Shown one piece after another: positions 1 through 6,579 of a DNA stretch of 16,664 nucleotides. Each line of letters begins with the position of its first letter. The first letter of the stretch is position 1. The notes below the pieces were generated by a model, which worked only from the letters and a program-made list of their open reading frames with translations, did not search any database and was not told the origin of the DNA. The DNA lies in the NCBI GenBank assembly GCA_022360075.1, contig JAKSDN010001453.1, positions 1-16,664 on the forward strand. The letters are read 5' to 3'. A program made the translations under genes and the position numbers. The DNA is from Kiloniellales bacterium. GTDB taxonomy: Bacteria; Pseudomonadota; Alphaproteobacteria; Kiloniellales; JAKSDN01.

Positions 1-1840
1 CGCCGTCAGCTACGATGCCGGCAGCGGCCGGGCGACGCTCTACCAGGAAGGCGTGGTCAATCGCTACAACTCGATCTGGGGCAAGGTCGTGCCGGCCGAC
101 TTCCGCTCCCACGTACGCGAGACGCTACGCTTCCGCGCCCGTAACGCGCCAGAGACGCCCTTCCTGATCGGCGGCAGCCGGGATTGGCACGAGGTGCGCG
201 GCCATTTCGTCTCCCAGACCTACAACGGCAAGGTGGACCGGCCCGGAATCTTCGACCGCCCGCTCTCGCGCGAGGAAATCGACAGGATCCGCGTCGGCGA
301 GGCGCCGCCTGCCGAGGGCCTGGTCGCCTACTGGGACAGCAGCAAGGGCTACACGGACGAGGGCATCGGCGACCGGGTCGTCGATAGCGGGCCGCACGGC
401 CTCGACGCGCAGGGCGTCAACCGGCCGGTGCGCGCGCAGACCGGTTGGAACTGGGGCGGCCACAACGACTGCTTCCGCCTGGCACCGGAGGAATACGGCG
501 GCATCGAGTTTCACGAGGACATGATCGTCGACTGCGCCTGGAACGAGACCCGGCGCATGACGGTGCCGGAAGGCCTGAAGAGCGGCGTCTACGCGATCCG
601 GCTACGCGCCGGCGACGGTCACGGCCTGGGCGAGGAGTACCTCGTCTTCTTCCTGCGGCCCGCCACGCCCAAGGCACCGGTCGTGTTTCTCGTGCCCACG
701 GCGAGCTACCTGGCCTACGCGAACGAGCGCTTGTCCTTCGACGCCCAGATCGCCCAGCCCATCACCGGCCAGACGCCGATCGTCTCCGCGGTCGATGTCG
801 AGATGTATCAAACGCCGGACTTCGGCCTCTCCACCTACGACAGCCATGCCGACGGCGCCGGCGTCTGCTACAGCTCCTACAAGCGCCCGATCATCAACAT
901 GCGGCCCAAGTACCGCATCACCTCGATGGGCATCACCTGGCAGTTCCCTGCCGATCTCAGCATCGTCGGCTGGCTCGAGCGCATGGGCTACGACTATGAG
1001 ATCCTCACCGACGAGGATCTCGACCGGGAGGGCATCGAGGCGCTCAAGCCCTACAACTGCGTGATTACCGGCACCCACCCCGAGTACTACTCGGAGCGCA
1101 TGCTGGACGCGACCGAGGACTACCTGGCCGACGGCGGGCGGGTGATCTACATGGGCGGCAACGGCTACTACTGGAACGTCGCCTTCCGCCGCGACGAGCC
1201 CTGGTGCATGGAGGTGCGCAAGCTCGACTCGGGCATGCGCGCCTGGAACGCGCGGCCGGGCGAACACTACATGCAGACCAACGGGATGCGCAGCGGCCTG
1301 TGGCGGGCGCTGGCCCGCGCACCGCAGAAGACTGTGGGCGTCGGCTTCATCAGCCAGGGCTTCGAGGTCTCGGTGCCCTTCCGGCGCATGCCCGATAGCT
1401 GGCACCGCACGGTCGACTGGATCACCGAGGGCATCGAGGGCGAGATCATCGGCGACTTCGGCCTGGCCCACGGCGGCGCGGCCGGCATCGAGATCGACCG
1501 CTACGACCTCAGGCTCGGCACCCCGCCCCACGCCAAGATCATCGCCTCCTCGGGCGGGCACCCGGACAACTATATGCTGGTTTGCGAGGAGATCCTCTAC
1601 GCCCATCCCGGCATGACCGGGACCTACGACTATCGCATTCGCGCCGACATGGTCTATTTCACCACGCCCAACGACGGCGCCGTCTTCTCGAGCGGCTCGA
1701 TCGCCTTCGGCCAGGCCCTGCCATGCAATGACTTCAACAACAACGTCTCCAAGCTCCTGAAGAACGTCGTCGACGCCTTCGCGAAGCCGGGCAAGCTCCC
1801 GGGCGGCGCCTGGGTCGCCAAGGAGAAGCAGTGGCGCTAG
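1..1840 (+). CDS. N,N-dimethylformamidase large (beta) subunit-like protein, 5' end outside window
   Basis: The reading frame is open from the first full codon (base 2) to TAG at 1838-1840, so the gene begins upstream; the GTG at 53 is internal. About 613 residues are visible, against roughly 760 for DMFase large subunits. The start reads like the end of a LamG/concanavalin-type domain, with a YNGKVDRPGIF motif and the following DRPLSREEI. The DMFA2 C-terminal region follows, with VAYWD, GPHGL, APEEYG, FHEDM and VPEGLKSGVYAIRL blocks, then a glutamine-amidotransferase-like fold. DMFase hydrolyses N,N-dimethylformamide to dimethylamine and formate using a mononuclear iron bound by Tyr and Glu side chains. 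Candidate ligand-bearing motifs here are THPEYYS (about nt 1072-1092), GGNGYYW (about 1155-1175) and GGHPDNY (about 1552-1572). The last has Asp where a Glu might be expected, so the substrate may be another N-substituted amide. No small subunit is visible. The last codons abut the miniature repeat that shares the stop codon. Confidence 0.85.
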   Translation, partial: AVSYDAGSGRATLYQEGVVNRYNSIWGKVVPADFRSHVRETLRFRARNAPETPFLIGGSRDWHEVRGHFVSQTYNGKVDRPGIFDRPLSREEIDRIRVGEAPPAEGLVAYWDSSKGYTDEGIGDRVVDSGPHGLDAQGVNRPVRAQTGWNWGGHNDCFRLAPEEYGGIEFHEDMIVDCAWNETRRMTVPEGLKSGVYAIRLRAGDGHGLGEEYLVFFLRPATPKAPVVFLVPTASYLAYANERLSFDAQIAQPITGQTPIVSAVDVEMYQTPDFGLSTYDSHADGAGVCYSSYKRPIINMRPKYRITSMGITWQFPADLSIVGWLERMGYDYEILTDEDLDREGIEALKPYNCVITGTHPEYYSERMLDATEDYLADGGRVIYMGGNGYYWNVAFRRDEPWCMEVRKLDSGMRAWNARPGEHYMQTNGMRSGLWRALARAPQKTVGVGFISQGFEVSVPFRRMPDSWHRTVDWITEGIEGEIIGDFGLAHGGAAGIEIDRYDLRLGTPPHAKIIASSGGHPDNYMLVCEEILYAHPGMTGTYDYRIRADMVYFTTPNDGAVFSSGSIAFGQALPCNDFNNNVSKLLKNVVDAFAKPGKLPGGAWVAKEKQWR

Positions 1841-1970
1841 GGGTTCAATTCCGACACTTGAGTCCGATGAAATTGGATCAAGTGTCGACCAGAATTGGAC
1901 CCAAACTAAAGAGTTACCTAGTGGGGCGGCCCGACATTCCGGGATCGGAATGTCGGAGTCGAACCACTAG
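1837..1970 (+). mobile_element. Miniature inverted-repeat element (MITE-like), copy 1
   Basis: A 134 bp non-coding element begins and ends with CTAG. The inward-reading ends match over about 20 nt with 3 mismatches (consensus TAGTGGTTCRAYTCCGACA). Two perfect 10 bp stem-loops lie inside: 1852-1861 with 1878-1887, and 1931-1940 with 1947-1956. A third CTAG lies at 1918-1921. A near-identical copy (about 5 differences) is inverted at 7410-7542. TA at both edges with terminal inverted repeats fits a MITE mobilised by an IS630/Tc1-type transposase (TA duplication); that assignment is inference. The left TAG is also the stop codon of the upstream DMFase-like gene. The hairpins could end its transcript, although no T-run follows. 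Confidence 0.82.
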
Positions 1971-1993
1971 GGGTTGTTTGCCTCGTGATGCAG

Positions 1994-2082
1994 TCATTGC
2001 GAGCCGGCGTCAGCCGGCGCGGCAATCCAGGGCCACCGCTCCGGCGGCAGCCGTCTGGATTGCTTCGCGCCGCTTGCAATGA
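1994..2082. repeat. REP-type dispersed palindrome
   Basis: A long imperfect inverted repeat. The left arm (1994-2030) begins TCATTGCGAGCC and ends GGCAATCCAG. The right arm (2055-2082) begins CTGGATTGCTTCG and ends TTGCAATGA. The arms pair around a GC-rich centre (2031-2054), and the left arm carries an extra GCCGGC-type side hairpin. This layout is common among dispersed intergenic repeats in proteobacterial genomes. It lies between the miniature element and the end of the DUF1127 gene, with no coding content. Confidence 0.75.
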
Positions 2083-2118
2083 CACGCTCTGAGGTTGCGA
2101 CTCCTTCTTTGAAGCCAA

Positions 2119-2361
2119 TCAGGCGCGCCAGAAGGGCTTGGTGATCTCCTGCGCAACGTCGGCGCGTGATAGGCCCATATCCTTCAGCGAATGGTCGCTG
2201 AGGCCAGCGAGATTGGAGCGCTCGCTGGCCCGCTCCTGCCAGACAAGAAGCGTCTCGAAGGCGCGCGCCGTGCCGCGGGCGACGAGGCTGGGGATCGCCG
2301 TGACGGCCGTCGACAGCTCGAGCCGGTCGGCGTGACCTGAATGAACGCGCACATGAGACAT
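2119..2361 (-). CDS. DUF1127 domain protein
   Basis: An 80-residue protein. The start is the ATG at 2361, chosen because AAGGAG (2369-2374, complement strand) lies 7 nt upstream; a longer in-frame ORF from 2406 lacks such a site. The C-terminal half has the DUF1127 signature: LLVWQERASERSNLAGLSDH, then KDMGLSRADV and a terminal KPFWR. The N-terminal half is an amphipathic extension found in longer alphaproteobacterial members. Short DUF1127 proteins have been tied to carbon, phosphate and stress-linked RNA regulation in Agrobacterium and relatives; the role here is not known. The gene is divergent from the LysR regulator, with 133 bp between starts, so the regulator may act on it. The family call is secure, the function open. 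Confidence 0.9.
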   Translation of the reverse strand: MSHVRVHSGHADRLELSTAVTAIPSLVARGTARAFETLLVWQERASERSNLAGLSDHSLKDMGLSRADVAQEITKPFWRA

Positions 2362-2466
2362 GGTCTTGCTCCTTATCTGAGGCCCGAATCCCTGAGATCG
2401 AGCCATCGGTAACTCTCTGCTTACACGAGAGATTTAGGCGTCTTTCCGGCCCGCCACAAACGACCA

Positions 2467-2484
2467 TATCTCATATATCGGATA
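2467..2484. promoter_or_regulatory. Possible LysR-type operator in the divergent intergenic region
   Basis: The 133 bp between the divergent DUF1127 and LysR starts is more AT-rich than its surroundings. It contains TATC-N10-GATA, an interrupted dyad just upstream of the LysR start. LysR regulators often bind T-N11-A-type dyads in the promoter they share with a divergent gene. The dyad is short and the assignment is only a candidate. A second weak dyad, CTCTC-N9-GAGAG, is near 2413-2431. Confidence 0.25.
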
Positions 2485-2494
2485 AGAAATTTTT

Positions 2495-3475
2495 ATGCGA
2501 TACAGGGGCATGTCGCGCCGCCTTCCGCCGCTCAACAGCCTGCGCGCCTTCGAAGCCGCGGCCCGCCATTTGTCCTTCACCAAGGCGGCCGAGGAGCTCA
2601 ACGTCACCCAGGCCGCCATCAGCCATCAGGTCAAGGCGCTGGAGGAGGTCGTCGGTCTGCAGCTCTTCCGCCGGCTCAACCGCCGCCTGATCCTGACCGA
2701 CGCCGGCCAGGCCTATCTGCCGCCGCTGCGCGACGCCTTCGACATGATGGCCGCGGCGACCGGGCGGCTGCGCGCCGGCGAGGACAGCGGCAGCCTCAAG
2801 GTCACCACCATGCATTCGGTCGCGGTCAAGTGGCTGCTGCCGCGCCTGCCGCGCTTCCAGGCCGCTCATCCCGAGATCGACGTGATGATCTCGGCGAGCT
2901 ATGCCCTGGTCGATTTCACGCGCGACGACGTCGATGTCGGGATCCGCTATGGCCGGGGCCAGTACGAGGGCCTGAGGGCCGATCCGCTGATGGGCGACGA
3001 GATCATGCCGGTCTGCAGTCCCGCGCTGCTGGTCGGCGATCCGCCGCTGCGCGGCCCGGAGGATCTCAAGCACCATACGCTACTGCACGACACGGTCTTC
3101 ATTTCGCCCGACGACCCGGACTGGGCGCACTGGCTGGCGGCGGCCGGCGTCCAGGGGGTCGACAGCCAGCGGGGGCCCAAGTTCAGCGATTCCAACATGG
3201 TCATCCAGGCCGCGGTGGCCGGCCAGGGCGTGGCGCTCACGCGCCGCTCGCTGACCCAGGATGACATCGACGCCGGTCTGCTGGTCCAGCCCTTCGGGCC
3301 CGTGATGCAGACGCCGCTGTTCTACACCGTGGTCTGCTTGCCCAGCGCGGCCGATCAGCCGAAGATCCGCCTCTTCCGCGACTGGCTCTACGAGGAGGCG
3401 CAGGCGAGCGGGGCTAGACCGCCCCCCTCCGGCCTGCCATCTTCATCCAAGTCCACCTCCCCCGCTCCAGACTAA
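2495..3475 (+). CDS. LysR-family transcriptional regulator, GcvA-like
   Basis: The 326-residue protein begins with the winged helix-turn-helix of LysR regulators (about residues 10-68): LPPLNSLRAFEAAARHLSFT, KAAEELNVTQAAISHQVKAL and a LFRR wing. An effector-binding PBP2 domain follows from about residue 98 to 305. The N-terminal wording is that of the GcvA subgroup, whose founder controls glycine cleavage. Paralogs are numerous, so the ligand is unknown. The start is uncertain: ATG 2495 has only AAGAAA upstream, while ATG 2510 (MSRRLPPL, the usual family start) has AGGGG only 1 nt away. The stop TAA (3473-3475) overlaps the ribosome binding site of the next gene, so it is translated with the M20 hydrolase and AbrB genes and probably controls them, and perhaps the divergent DUF1127 gene. 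The last ~25 residues are a Pro/Ser-rich tail beyond the domain. Confidence 0.93.
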   Translation: MRYRGMSRRLPPLNSLRAFEAAARHLSFTKAAEELNVTQAAISHQVKALEEVVGLQLFRRLNRRLILTDAGQAYLPPLRDAFDMMAAATGRLRAGEDSGSLKVTTMHSVAVKWLLPRLPRFQAAHPEIDVMISASYALVDFTRDDVDVGIRYGRGQYEGLRADPLMGDEIMPVCSPALLVGDPPLRGPEDLKHHTLLHDTVFISPDDPDWAHWLAAAGVQGVDSQRGPKFSDSNMVIQAAVAGQGVALTRRSLTQDDIDAGLLVQPFGPVMQTPLFYTVVCLPSAADQPKIRLFRDWLYEEAQASGARPPPSGLPSSSKSTSPAPD

Positions 3476-3485
3476 GGAAGCACCC

Positions 3486-4661
3486 TTGTCCAACGACCTA
3501 AGCGTCTCGGCGGAAAGCCGGGCGATGATCGAGCGCTTGATCGGCTTCGACACCACCAGCCGCAACTCGAACCTGGATCTGATCCACGACGTGCGCGACT
3601 ACCTGGCCGGCCATGGCATCGCCTCGGAGCTGGTGTTCGACGAAGAGGGACGCAAGGCCAACCTCTACGCCACGCTCGGCCCGACGGATCGCGGCGGCAT
3701 CGCGCTCTCCGGGCATACCGATGTGGTGCCAATCGACGGGCAGGACTGGTCGAGCGATCCCTGGCAGGTGGTGGAGAAGGACGGCCGGCTCTACGGCCGC
3801 GGCACCAGCGACATGAAGTCCTTCATTGCCGTCGCGCTTGCCTTCGTGCCGCGCTTCCTCGAGCGCGGCCCCGAGACGCCGATCCATCTCTGCTTTTCTT
3901 ACGACGAAGAAGTGGGCTGCCTGGGCGTGCGGCGCCTGCTGAGCGAGCTCTCGACTCGCGCGGTCAGGCCGACCGCCTGCATCATCGGCGAGCCGACCGA
4001 CATGAAGGTGGTCAATGCCCACAAGGGCAAGCTCTCGGTCCGCTGCCACGTACGCGGGCACGAGTGCCATTCCTCGCTCGCGCCCACGGGCGTGAACGCC
4101 GTCGAGATGGCCGCGCGCGTGGTGACGAAGCTCTCCGACATGGGCCGCCGGAAGGCCGCCGAGGGCCCCTTCGATCAGAACTACGACGTGCCCTTCACGA
4201 CCGTCCATTGCGGCGTCATCGAAGGCGGTACCGCGCTCAATATCGTGCCGCGCGACTGCGGCTTCGAGTTCGAGTTCCGCAACCTGCCGGCCGACGACCC
4301 GCGCGCACTGCTGGAGGAGGTCCGCCACTATGCCGAGTCCGAGCTCGAGCCGGCGATGAAGGCGATCGCCGCCGAGACCGGCTTTACCTGGGAGGAGATG
4401 TCCAACTTCCCCGAGCTCGACACGCCGGAAGGCGCCGAGGTCGTCACGCTCGCCAAGGCGCTGGCCGGCGCCAACGACACGACCAAGGTCGCCTTCGGCA
4501 CCGAGGCCGGCCTGTTCCAGGACAGCGGCATTCCCGTCGTCGTCTGCGGCCCGGGCTCGATCGAGCAGGCGCACAAGCCGGACGAATACGTGACCCTCGA
4601 GCAGATCGCGCTTTGCGAGCGCTTCATGACCCGGCTGCTCGACCGGGTCGGTAGCACCTGA
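3486..4661 (+). CDS. argE: Acetylornithine deacetylase-like M20 metallopeptidase
   Basis: A 391-residue cytosolic Zn-dependent amidohydrolase of the ArgE/DapE/M20A group. ArgE removes acetate from N-acetylornithine in arginine synthesis. Expected metal and catalytic residues are visible: SGHTDVVP (His77, Asp79), GRGTSDMK (Asp109), DEEVGC (Glu141 and Glu142), IGEPT (Glu169) and AHKPDEY (His363). The dimerisation lid spans roughly residues 180-290, with GHECHSSLAP. Length matches ArgE. The start is TTG at 3486, placed by a strong AAGGAAG (3474-3480) 5 nt upstream that overlaps the LysR stop. Sitting between a LysR regulator and an AbrB permease, rather than among arg genes, suggests a catabolic N-acyl-amino-acid deacylase rather than the biosynthetic enzyme. 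The argE symbol is by sequence style only. Confidence 0.9.
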   Translation: MSNDLSVSAESRAMIERLIGFDTTSRNSNLDLIHDVRDYLAGHGIASELVFDEEGRKANLYATLGPTDRGGIALSGHTDVVPIDGQDWSSDPWQVVEKDGRLYGRGTSDMKSFIAVALAFVPRFLERGPETPIHLCFSYDEEVGCLGVRRLLSELSTRAVRPTACIIGEPTDMKVVNAHKGKLSVRCHVRGHECHSSLAPTGVNAVEMAARVVTKLSDMGRRKAAEGPFDQNYDVPFTTVHCGVIEGGTALNIVPRDCGFEFEFRNLPADDPRALLEEVRHYAESELEPAMKAIAAETGFTWEEMSNFPELDTPEGAEVVTLAKALAGANDTTKVAFGTEAGLFQDSGIPVVVCGPGSIEQAHKPDEYVTLEQIALCERFMTRLLDRVGST

Positions 4662-4671
4662 ACCGCCGCCG

Positions 4672-5748
4672 GTGGGCCGCTCCGCAAAGCCGTTCCAAGC
4701 GCACCCCCTGATCCTGGCCCTGCTGATCGGGACGCTCGGCGGCTGGCTCGCCTTCGCGCTCGGCCTGCCGCTTGCCTGGATGATCGGTGCCATGGCCGCG
4801 ACGACAGCGGCCGCCATCGCCCGCGTGCCGCTCGCGGTGCCGATGAGCCTGCGCGGCGTGATGGTGGCGACGCTCGGCGTCATGCTCGGCAGCCGCTTCA
4901 CGCCCGATATCCTCGACCGCATGCTCGACTGGGGCGCCAGCTTGGCAGCGCTCTTCGCCTACACGGTGCTCACGACCGCCGTCGGCCTGCTCTACTTCCG
5001 GCGGGTCGCGCGCTACGAGCCCGCGACCGCCTACTTCTCGGCGACGCCGGGCGGGCTGTCGGAGATGACCATCATGGGCAGCGCCTTGGGCGGCGACGCA
5101 CGGATCATCTCCCTCGTGCATTCCTCGCGCCTGTTGCTGGTCGTCCTGGTCTTGCCCTTCGCTTTCGAGATCCTGCTCGACGTCGAGCTTGGCGAGCGCC
5201 CCTTGCCCGGCCAGCCTCTGCTCACGGTACCGCCGCTCGACATCCTGTTGCTCGCCGTTTGCGGACTGGTCGGCTATCTCGCGGCCCGCGCCATTCGGCT
5301 GCCCGCGGCGCTGCTGGTCGGCCCCATGATCCTGAGCGCGGTCGTGCACCTGGCCGGCTGGACCCAGGCTTCGCCGCCCGTCGAGTTGATCGCGGCCGCC
5401 CAGGTCGTGGTCGGTGCCGCGATCGGCGCGCGCTTTGCCGGCACCGGCCTGGGGCTGGTCTGGCGCACCGCCCTGATGGGCACCGGCCTGACCGTGATCC
5501 TAGTCGGCATGGCGGTCGCTTTCGCTGTGGCGATGCACGCCCTCACCGACTTGCCGATCAGCGCCCTGATCCTGGCCTACGCCCCCGGCGGCCTCGCGGA
5601 GATGAGCCTGATCGCCCTGGCGCTCACCCTCGACGCCGCCTTCGTCGCCACGCACCACATCGCGCGCATCGGCTTCATCGTGCTACTCGCGCCCGCCGCC
5701 TTCCGCTGGCAGAGCCGGCAGAAGCAGATCGGTAACGACTCGTCGTGA
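4672..5748 (+). CDS. AbrB-family (ammonia monooxygenase-related) membrane protein
   Basis: A 358-residue inner-membrane protein with about ten hydrophobic segments. It shows the internal duplication typical of the Gram-negative AbrB family. LPLAWMIGAM in the first half corresponds to LPAALLVGPM in the second, and SATPGGLSEM corresponds to YAPGGLAEMSLIAL. The family includes E. coli AbrB, named for a proposed regulatory role, and members annotated as ammonia monooxygenase; the biochemical activity is not established. The start is GTG at 4672, 10 nt after the M20 stop. No good ribosome binding site is present, so translation may be coupled. As third gene of the LysR-M20 operon it may move the substrate or product of the deacylase; that is inference. 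The gene ends at TGA 5746-5748. Confidence 0.88.
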   Translation: MGRSAKPFQAHPLILALLIGTLGGWLAFALGLPLAWMIGAMAATTAAAIARVPLAVPMSLRGVMVATLGVMLGSRFTPDILDRMLDWGASLAALFAYTVLTTAVGLLYFRRVARYEPATAYFSATPGGLSEMTIMGSALGGDARIISLVHSSRLLLVVLVLPFAFEILLDVELGERPLPGQPLLTVPPLDILLLAVCGLVGYLAARAIRLPAALLVGPMILSAVVHLAGWTQASPPVELIAAAQVVVGAAIGARFAGTGLGLVWRTALMGTGLTVILVGMAVAFAVAMHALTDLPISALILAYAPGGLAEMSLIALALTLDAAFVATHHIARIGFIVLLAPAAFRWQSRQKQIGNDSS

Positions 5749-5814
5749 TGCGGTTCGATCACGCCATGACCAAGCGACTCCAAGGCGGTCGGGTCGAGCA
5801 ATACATCAAAAATC

Positions 5815-6097
5815 TGTAAGAGGGTCAAAAGTCCGGGCGAGAGTAGATCGGCGTTCTGCGACAGGAACGACAAGAGGCTTGGAGCGCTGGACAAACAGCC
5901 TGCGTGCTTCGAGACGCGCTCTGTCGAGCGCTCCTCAGCATGAGGTCCGATCTTAATGCCATCAAAAAACCTGTCCTCATGCTGAGGAGCCCCAAAGGGG
6001 CGTCTCGAAGCGCGCACGCCAGCACTGCAGCCAAGACCGGAAAGCGCCACCTTCGCTCCTTACTGCCAACACGGCCCGGCCTTTTGACTCTCTTACA
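5815..6097. repeat. 283 bp segment bounded by 24 bp inverted repeats
   Basis: Bases 5815-5838 (beginning TGTAAGAGGGTCAAAAG) are the reverse complement of 6074-6097 at 22 of 24 positions. The enclosed DNA is non-coding and carries the nested palindrome at 5906-6011. This could be a small non-autonomous element, a decayed IS, or a long-range hairpin. No target duplication of 4 or 8 bp is evident at the edges, so mobility is not shown. Confidence 0.55.
5906..6011. repeat. Nested palindromic repeat, copy A
   Basis: Left arm 5906-5945 and right arm 5975-6011 pair at their outer ends (GCTTCGAGACGC with GCGTCTCGAAGC) and inner ends (CTCCTCAGCATGAGG with its complement). The arms contain side hairpins GCGCTC-TGTC-GAGCGC and GCCCC-AAA-GGGGC. 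The central loop carries TCTTAATGCCATC (5951-5963). The same architecture, inverted, recurs at 14708-14814. Confidence 0.8.
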
Positions 6098-6120
6098 AGA
6101 GTCCCCCGTAAGAATCTGAA

Positions 6121-6234
6121 TTCTTTAAAGAAAGCTCGGATCGTTAACGATCGTTCGAGCCGGCGCTTTTTTGACACACTGCGCATGAGGCAGACTCGCC
6201 ATAGTCTCTTTCGGGGTCCGATAGCCCACGGAGG
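6121..6234 (+). promoter_or_regulatory. AT-rich leader with palindromes, TTGACA box and ribosome binding site
   Basis: Upstream of the small gene at 6241 are two perfect palindromes, TTCTTTAAAGAA (6121-6132) and GATCGTTAACGATC (6139-6152). The second sits inside GCTCG...CGAGC. A T-run leads into TTGACA (6171-6176), which could be a -35 box. The best -10 candidate, CATAGT, lies about 23 nt on, too far for a standard sigma70 promoter. GGAGG (6230-6234) is placed 6 nt before the ATG. The ribosome binding site is clear; the promoter is tentative. Confidence 0.4.
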
Positions 6235-6240
6235 CTCTCG

Positions 6241-6570
6241 ATGCGTGGCTACATCCTGCCGACCGTCATCGCCCTGCTCCTCGCCGCTCCACTGCTCTGG
6301 CGGCTCGACACAGAGCTGACCGCGCCCAATCAGGCCGTCGGCGTGGTTCCATCGGAAGAAGCCGAGCTAAAGCCAGACACCGCGAATTCGGCATCGCCGC
6401 AAGGCATTCGCCTTCTGGCGGCCGTGCCCCTCACCGAGACGCCGTCGAAGGTCCAGGTCGAGCTGGACATGCTCGCTCCCCAGCCGGATCGCGAGAAGCG
6501 CGGGCTTTGGTTCGTCGGTTTCAGCCCTTCGGGGCCGAGCGGCTACGCCACGATCCTGGAGTCCCAGTAG
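6241..6570 (+). CDS. Small membrane-anchored or secreted hypothetical protein
   Basis: A 109-residue protein of no recognised family. Residues 1-20 (MRGYILPTVIALLLAAPLLW) form one hydrophobic segment after a single Arg, consistent with a signal anchor or an uncleaved signal peptide. The rest is polar, rich in Pro and Glu, and expected in the periplasm. I see no cysteine lipobox or catalytic motif. It is probably a real gene: GGAGG sits 6 nt before the ATG, its own AT-rich leader precedes it, and it ends just short of the convergent SDR gene (9 nt between stop codons). A small stem, CGCCT-N6-AGGCG (6571-6586), spans that junction. Function unknown. Confidence 0.65.
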   Translation: MRGYILPTVIALLLAAPLLWRLDTELTAPNQAVGVVPSEEAELKPDTANSASPQGIRLLAAVPLTETPSKVQVELDMLAPQPDREKRGLWFVGFSPSGPSGYATILESQ

Positions 6571-6579
6571 CGCCTCGAC

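Larger units (their letters stand above)
5749..6240. other. 492 bp non-coding region rich in inverted repeats
   Basis: No convincing gene. The stretch holds a 24 bp inverted repeat pair (5815-5838 and 6074-6097), a nested palindrome (5906-6011) between them, a hairpin at 6086-6103 (GACTCT-CTTACA-AGAGTC), and an AT-rich leader to the next gene with perfect palindromes at 6121-6132 and 6139-6152. ORFs crossing it only translate repeat DNA. Confidence 0.7.

Noticed and set aside
1831..2082. 83-codon ORF after the DMFase-like gene
   Set aside because: It only translates the miniature element and the REP palindrome.
2362..2406. Upstream extension of the DUF1127 protein
   Set aside because: The ATG at 2361 has a strong AAGGAG 7 nt upstream; the longer form has none.
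5577..6050. 157-codon minus-strand ORF in the repeat-rich gap
   Set aside because: It translates the palindrome and the antisense of the AbrB gene; no ribosome binding site or family motif was seen.
5815..6176. CRISPR array or tRNA in the repeat-rich gap
   Set aside because: The repeats are inverted, not direct, with no regular spacers. No cloverleaf with tRNA-invariant bases could be drawn.
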